From Oscillospiraceae bacterium (GTDB lineage Bacteria; Bacillota; Clostridia; Oscillospirales; Ruminococcaceae), in contig JAFLUJ010000165.1 of assembly GCA_022511485.1 (NCBI GenBank), positions 1 to 17,444 on the forward strand: a stretch of DNA of 17,444 nt. The letters run 5' to 3'. The translations under genes and the position numbers were made by a program. How positions within the stretch are numbered: position 1 is the first letter of the stretch; each line of letters begins with the position of its first letter. Below are positions 15,022 through 17,444 of this stretch, one piece after another. The notes under the pieces were generated by a model, which saw only the letters and a list, made by a program, of their open reading frames with translations, searched no databases and was not told where the DNA came from.

Positions 15022-15071
15022 TATTACAATATGGTTACAGTTACAGAAGAAATATTACAATACGGTTACAG
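15022..15071 (-). repeat. TGTAAY hexamer array with a 19-bp imperfect direct repeat, upstream of P2
   Basis: TATTACAATATGGTTACAG at 15022-15040 recurs at 15053-15071 with a single difference. On the minus strand the block holds five TGTAAY hexamers; on the + strand RTTACA begins at 15023, 15034, 15040, 15054 and 15065. Two pairs are exactly 11 bases apart, one helical turn. The array ends 20 bases upstream of the P2 -35. It looks like a tandem binding site for a direct-repeat regulator such as an OmpR/PhoB-type protein, but the factor is unknown. Confidence 0.5.
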
Positions 15072-15110
15072 AAAAGGACTGCTGCACCAAATATAACCGC
15101 GCAGCAGTCT
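15072..15110 (-). terminator. Intrinsic terminator after the flavoprotein gene
   Basis: On the minus strand a 9-bp stem GACTGCTGC / GCAGCAGTC (15101-15109 with 15077-15085), 15-base loop, is followed by a short TTTT tract at 15075-15072. It begins about 15 bases after the stop codon of the upstream gene and separates it from the yicC promoters. The short T-run and long loop make it moderate in strength. Confidence 0.7.
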
Positions 15111-15125
15111 CTTACAATCCCAAAA

Positions 15126-15743
15126 TCATCTTACAAAGTTAGTGGCAATCTTCTCATTATGCGGAGCAGTGATCCCATTGCTTCTGCCAAGCTCCAGACA
15201 TTTAAGCAGCCACGCCATGTTCTTTCCGATGTTATACATGGTCATAAGACCTTCTTTGTCCTCCTGAACATCCTCCGGCTTCATACCATAAACGTGATTC
15301 CAATAGGTGGAAGAAACTATCGGCATTGAGCAGATAGTAAAATACTTGTTTATCACATCAAAGGATGCTGTCGTTCCGGCACGTCTCGCGCTTAATACCG
15401 CAGCGGCAGGCTTGAATGCAAAGGAATCTTTACCAGAATAAAATGCCCTGTCCATAACTGTCATAAGCCTTGCACTTGGATGAGCATAGTACACCGGAGA
15501 GCCAAAAACAAATCCGTCACAGCTTTTTGCCTTTTCCGAAAGCTCGTTTGCTACGTCGTCAAATACACATTTTCCAAGCTCACGGCACTTTCCGCAGGCG
15601 ATACAGTCAGGCAGAGGCTGATTTCCTATAAACATTATCTCTGTTTCTATACCTTCCTCGTTAAGAGCCCGGGCAACCTCTCCCAGAGCGACGTTTGTGC
15701 AGCCATCAGGATGGGAGCTTCCGTTTACAAGCAATACTTTCAT
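15126..15743 (-). CDS. NAD(P)H-dependent FMN reductase / iron-sulfur flavoprotein (Isf-like)
   Basis: A soluble flavodoxin-fold protein of the FMN-reductase family. MKVLLVNGSSHPDGCTN is the phosphate-binding loop for FMN, and FGSPVYYAHPSARL the second FMN loop. Between them Cys47-x2-Cys50-x2-Cys53-x5-Cys59 forms the compact motif that binds a 4Fe-4S cluster in iron-sulfur flavoprotein (Isf), so electron transfer to oxygen-related or other acceptors in an anaerobe is plausible; the substrate is unknown. The start is taken at ATG 15743, which gives the canonical N-terminus with AAAGGG about 12 bases upstream; an ATG at 15767 would add eight residues. Length is 205. It is separated from its neighbours by hairpins on both sides, so probably a single-gene unit; no clear promoter was seen. 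Confidence 0.85.
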   Translation of the reverse strand: MKVLLVNGSSHPDGCTNVALGEVARALNEEGIETEIMFIGNQPLPDCIACGKCRELGKCVFDDVANELSEKAKSCDGFVFGSPVYYAHPSARLMTVMDRAFYSGKDSFAFKPAAAVLSARRAGTTASFDVINKYFTICSMPIVSSTYWNHVYGMKPEDVQEDKEGLMTMYNIGKNMAWLLKCLELGRSNGITAPHNEKIATNFVR

Positions 15744-15794
15744 AATGTAACCATTCCCTTTCAACATATAATCATACTAAAATATTATGAAGAA

Positions 15795-15830
15795 CCGCCG
15801 GAAAATCTGCATAAACTGATCTTCCGGCGG
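15795..15830 (-). terminator. Strong hairpin after oadA, probable terminator
   Basis: CCGCCGGAA (15795-15803) and TTCCGGCGG (15822-15830) form a 9-bp GC-rich stem that extends by 3 more pairs after one mismatch, leaving a 10-base loop. It starts 14 bases after the oadA stop. The minus-strand continuation is TTCTTCATAATATTTT, T-rich but interrupted. Confidence 0.7.
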
Positions 15831-15844
15831 AAACTTTTATTTTC

Positions 15845-17242
15845 TTATACGGGATGTACCTTGTTCTCAGCATCAGCATGAGCGCTGTCAATGCCGTATT
15901 TTGCATCCCGTCTCTTAGCGAAGAACTTAGGCGCAACCTGCGGGAACATTGCGTAGCTGAGTACGTCCTCATCCTGCTCTGTCCACTCGGCAGCCTCCTC
16001 CTTGAGCTTATCAAGCTCGGGCTGGAGCAGATCAGCGGGACGGCAGGTAATAGGCTCCTCGTCCTTGAGGATCTTCTTTCTGAACTCTGGTGAGATCTCT
16101 GACGGAGTTTTTCCGTACTCTCCCTTTACAAGAGCTTTGAACTCCTTTGTAACAGTCTTGTATCTCTCTCCGGAAATTACGTTGAATACAGCCTGTGTAC
16201 CAACGATCTGGGAGGTAGGAGTAACAAGAGGCGGATATCCGGAATCCTTACGAACGTTAGGAACTTCCTTAAGAACATCGGTAAGCTGATCCTCTCTTCC
16301 TGCCTGCTTAAGCTGTGAAAGCAGGTTGGAGAGCATTCCTCCGGGAACCTGATAAATAAGAGCGTTAGCGTCAACAGCAAGCATCTTAGGATCAAGCTGT
16401 CCGTTGTCAATGTACTTTTTACGAAGCTTCATGAAATAGTCTCTGATCTCATTCAGGAGAACAAGGTCAAGACCTGTGTCGTATTCAGTACCCTGCAAAG
16501 CAGCAACCATTGACTCTGTAGGAGCATGGGATGTTCCCAGAGCAAGGGGAGACATTGCAGTGTCGATCATATCAGCGCCGTTTTCAATGCCCTTTAACAG
16601 ACACATTGAAGCAAGACCGGATGTATAGTGTGTATGAAGCTGAACAGGGATCTTTACAGCAGCCTTGATAGCCTTTGTAAGCTCCGCTGTTCTGTAAGGA
16701 GTAAGCAGAGCAGCCATATCCTTGATACAGATGGAATCAGCACCCTCCTCTTCGATCTGCTTGCAGTAATTCACATAGTATTCAGTTGTGAATACATCGC
16801 CGAGAGTATAGGAGATAGCAACCTGAGCGTGTGCTCCCTCCTTCTTTGCAGCGGAAATAGCAGTCTTAAGATTTCTTATATCGTTGAGAGCGTCAAAAAT
16901 ACGGATAATGTCAATTCCGTTTGCAACGGATTTCTGAACGAAGTATTCCAGAACGTCGTCAGCATAGTGGCGGTATCCGAGCATATTCTGACCTCTGAAA
17001 AGCATCTGCAGCTTGGTATTAGGCATTTCCTTTCTTAGGATACGAAGTCTCTCCCAGGGGTCTTCATTAAGGAAACGGAGACATGAGTCAAATGTAGCGC
17101 CTCCCCAGACCTCTGCGGAATAAAAGCCAACTTTATCCATTGTTGAAAGTATAGGACGCATTTCGTCCATAGTCATTCTTGTAGCAATAAGAGACTGGTG
17201 CGCGTCACGAAGAACAGTTTCTGTAACTTTGATCTTAGCCAT
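15845..17242 (-). CDS. oadA: Oxaloacetate decarboxylase alpha subunit / biotin-dependent carboxyltransferase
   Basis: The carboxyltransferase half of a biotin enzyme: it moves carboxyl between oxaloacetate (giving pyruvate) and carboxybiotin, in a Na+-pumping decarboxylase or a split pyruvate carboxylase. The TIM barrel has the metal-site motif TVLRDAHQS (Asp13), the FRGQN stretch, Lys174 in SICIKDMAALL (the carbamylated lysine of the family) and metal ligands His203 and His205 in LHTHYTSG. The conserved PYC_OADA region follows (PGGMLSNL, VTPTSQIVG). The 465-residue chain stops without a biotinyl domain; the carrier is a separate gene directly upstream. The start is ATG 17242 with AGGAAGGA upstream; the TTG at 17251 sits on that site. 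Which complex it serves cannot be decided without the missing upstream genes. Confidence 0.93.
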   Translation of the reverse strand: MAKIKVTETVLRDAHQSLIATRMTMDEMRPILSTMDKVGFYSAEVWGGATFDSCLRFLNEDPWERLRILRKEMPNTKLQMLFRGQNMLGYRHYADDVLEYFVQKSVANGIDIIRIFDALNDIRNLKTAISAAKKEGAHAQVAISYTLGDVFTTEYYVNYCKQIEEEGADSICIKDMAALLTPYRTAELTKAIKAAVKIPVQLHTHYTSGLASMCLLKGIENGADMIDTAMSPLALGTSHAPTESMVAALQGTEYDTGLDLVLLNEIRDYFMKLRKKYIDNGQLDPKMLAVDANALIYQVPGGMLSNLLSQLKQAGREDQLTDVLKEVPNVRKDSGYPPLVTPTSQIVGTQAVFNVISGERYKTVTKEFKALVKGEYGKTPSEISPEFRKKILKDEEPITCRPADLLQPELDKLKEEAAEWTEQDEDVLSYAMFPQVAPKFFAKRRDAKYGIDSAHADAENKVHPV

Positions 17243-17263
17243 TATTATCAATCCTTCCTAAGA

Positions 17264-17444
17264 TTACTGAATAGAAGCCAGCAGGTCGTCACGGTTAACG
17301 CTGTCGCCCTTCTTGACATTGACGGAAGCAACCTTTCCAGCCTTTGGAGCAACAATATCATTCTCCATTTTCATAGCTTCAAGAACCATAAGTACCTGAC
17401 CCTCGGAAACAGTATCCCCTGCATTTGCCTTAACATCAAGGATC
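17264..17444 (-). CDS. Biotin carboxyl carrier protein, C-terminal part (5' end outside window)
   Basis: The last 59 residues of a biotinyl-lipoyl-type domain are visible. EAMKMEN, at residues 22-28 of the visible part, is the canonical biotinylation site with the modified Lys between two Met. The sequence before (GDTVSEGQVLMVL) and after (DIVAPKAGKVASV, GDSVNRDDLLASIQ) matches the beta-hammerhead. It ends 21 bases before oadA, so carrier and carboxyltransferase are made from one transcript. The N-terminal part, often an Ala/Pro linker in decarboxylase gamma or carrier proteins, is not in the window. Confidence 0.95.
   Translation of the reverse strand, partial: ILDVKANAGDTVSEGQVLMVLEAMKMENDIVAPKAGKVASVNVKKGDSVNRDDLLASIQ

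Noticed and set aside
15022..15071. CRISPR or CtsR/PhoP operator interpretation of the direct repeats
   Set aside because: Only two 19-bp copies and no spacer regularity, and the hexamers match neither the CtsR heptad nor the Bacillus PhoP box exactly.

Overview
The window looks like chromosomal DNA of a Clostridia-class Bacillota, most like Ruminococcus/Oscillospiraceae. The basis is the gene content and order, strong AGGAGG-type ribosome sites with some TTG/GTG starts, moderately low GC, a PASTA-type Ser/Thr kinase and a SpoVM peptide. The genus is inferred from general resemblance, not from a search.

Layout. Positions 1-1007 (+ strand) are accessory DNA: the 3' end of a McrC-like gene that seems to have lost its nuclease residues, a GC-rich hairpin, and a small acidic protein of unknown function. 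A bidirectional terminator (1016-1050) separates this from a long minus-strand operon (14841 down to 1070). In transcription order the operon is yicC, remA, gmk, rpoZ, priA, def, fmt, a yugP-type zinc metallopeptidase, rsmB, rlmN, a PP2C phosphatase, prkC, rsgA, thiN and a 28-codon spoVM. Upstream, 14842-15125 holds two tandem TTGATT-N17-TATAAT promoters, an array of TGTAAY hexamers and the terminator of the next unit. Beyond it, also on minus, lie an iron-sulfur flavoprotein-type reductase (15126-15743), a strong hairpin, an oxaloacetate decarboxylase alpha / carboxyltransferase gene (15845-17242) and the C-terminal end of its biotin carrier protein (17264 to the edge).

How it works together. 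The long operon is a version of the Firmicute 'gmk-priA-def-fmt-rsmB-rlmN-prpC-prkC-rsgA-thiN-spoVM' cluster. It links nucleotide supply, transcription (omega), replication restart, formyl-Met initiation and its removal, ribosome and RNA modification, and a kinase/phosphatase pair that in other Firmicutes controls cell-wall and ribosome-related targets including RsgA. Genes overlap or are spaced by 0-96 bases, so coupled expression is likely. Compared with Bacillus subtilis, coaBC, rpe and rpmB are absent from their usual slots and yugP has been inserted.

No complete new system is visible. The least ordinary parts are the degenerate McrC-like gene and its small neighbour (left edge, partners outside the window), the inverted repeat that frames the spoVM ribosome site, the tandem-promoter/iteron control region, and the unusual extracellular C-terminus of PrkC.
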